Shown here piece after piece: positions 63,742 through 64,000 of a stretch of 64,000 bases of DNA; the stretch's first letter is position 1; every line of letters begins with the position of its first letter. The position numbers were made by a program, and so were the translations under genes. The stretch covers positions 33,123 through 97,122 of the forward strand of contig DATJNV010000048.1 of the NCBI GenBank assembly GCA_035507705.1, given 5' to 3'. A model generated the notes under the pieces. That model was given only the letters and a program-made list of their open reading frames with translations, ran no database searches and had not been told where the DNA came from. Source of the DNA: PALSA-350 sp035507705. Lineage in GTDB: Bacteria; Acidobacteriota; Terriglobia; Terriglobales; Acidobacteriaceae.

Positions 63742-64000
63742 TTATCCCCTGAAAATGTCGAACGGTTCAATGCGCAGGACCTTGCGTACTCCTATGTAGC
63801 TGGAGATGCCGGCGATAACGATAACCATCACAAGTGCGGTTACGATATTCGGATAAGTGACGATTGCTGCGTAGTCCGGCAGGCGCGCCTTGGCCAAGGT
63901 AATCACCAGCGCACAAAAACCGATGCCAAGACCAAAGCCGGTGAGAGCTGTAAATGCCGCCTGGAACATGATCATCGCTACCAGCTCGCGGCTCTTCGCG
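63742..64000 (-). CDS. ABC transporter permease, FtsX/DevC type (N-terminal part beyond window)
   Basis: The last 85 or so residues are in the window: KSRELVAMIMFQAAFTALTG, a membrane helix, AKARLPDYAAIVTYPNIV, another helix (ALVMVIVIAGISSYIGV), and the final KVLRIEPFDIFRG. The last text is the usual end of MacB/DevC-type permeases with the FtsX domain. It lies 1 bp before the ATPase start and completes a permease/ATPase/fusion protein/TolC operon. Confidence 0.9.
   Translation of the reverse strand, partial: AKSRELVAMIMFQAAFTALTGFGLGIGFCALVITLAKARLPDYAAIVTYPNIVTALVMVIVIAGISSYIGVRKVLRIEPFDIFRG

Overview
The window reads as a chromosomal segment of an acidobacterium, most likely of the Terriglobales/Acidobacteriales type. 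This is an inference from gene content. It has an Oar-like TonB-dependent receptor with an N-terminal carboxypeptidase-regulatory-like domain, a winged-helix/TolB-propeller transmembrane regulator, a small secreted DUF5818 protein, a Reg_prop histidine kinase, several large outer-membrane barrels, and an intergenic palindromic repeat family built around GGCACGACT/AGTCGTGCC. Start and RBS usage is ordinary bacterial, and many neighbouring genes overlap by ATGA. No rRNA, tRNA, CRISPR array, phage or complete insertion sequence was seen.

Layout. 1-13.7 kb is a sugar-oxidation neighbourhood: an SDR dehydrogenase (cut by the left edge), a GH63/MGH1-like glycosidase, a NarL-type regulator with a 14-blade Reg_prop histidine kinase, a divergent TonB-dependent receptor, and a GMC flavoprotein with its gluconate-dehydrogenase subunit-3 partner. 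13.7-18.7 kb holds single genes: GNAT, a TauD-like dioxygenase with the decayed tail of an MFS transporter in front of it, a BI-1/YccA membrane protein, a Tat-exported metallo-beta-lactamase-fold protein and DUF5818. It also has most of the palindromic repeats. 18.7-24.2 kb (minus strand) is a quinol-oxidising complex of the alternative complex III/Qrc type: pentaheme cytochrome, molybdopterin-oxidoreductase-like subunit, FeS subunit, NrfD-type membrane subunit and DUF3341.

24.4-32.3 kb holds a single-domain response regulator, an RNase T2 lipoprotein, an unrecognised secreted protein, a small quinol-monooxygenase-like protein, a priming sugar-phosphate transferase, a 71-residue membrane protein and an MgtA-type Mg2+ P-type ATPase. 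32.5-34.8 kb is a compact plus-strand operon of porin-like barrel, monoheme cytochrome, CuA-type cupredoxin and lipoprotein cytochrome. 34.8-49.3 kb is one long plus-strand Wzx/Wzy-type exopolysaccharide locus: nucleotidyltransferase, Wza/SLBB, Wzi, Wzz-like, flippase, polymerase/ligase, GT4, a 59-residue protein, a GT87 fused to a beta-propeller, and an HPr-kinase-like protein. The priming transferase at 27.6-29.1 kb could start the repeat unit this locus exports.

49.6-54.4 kb is a two-component system followed by a second barrel gene and a type-1-copper cupredoxin. The right end carries the winged-helix/propeller regulator, a CrtI-like flavoprotein, two tandem-domain universal stress proteins, and a DevBCA/MacB-like tripartite export system (TolC-like, HlyD-like, ATPase, and a permease cut by the right edge).

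Most noteworthy are the two separate barrel-plus-copper-protein operons, the Qrc/ACIII-intermediate complex, the HPr-kinase/nucleotidyltransferase pair bracketing the polysaccharide locus with an undescribed small ORF inside it, and the dispersed palindromic repeat family. One repeat copy has terminal inverted repeats like a MITE.
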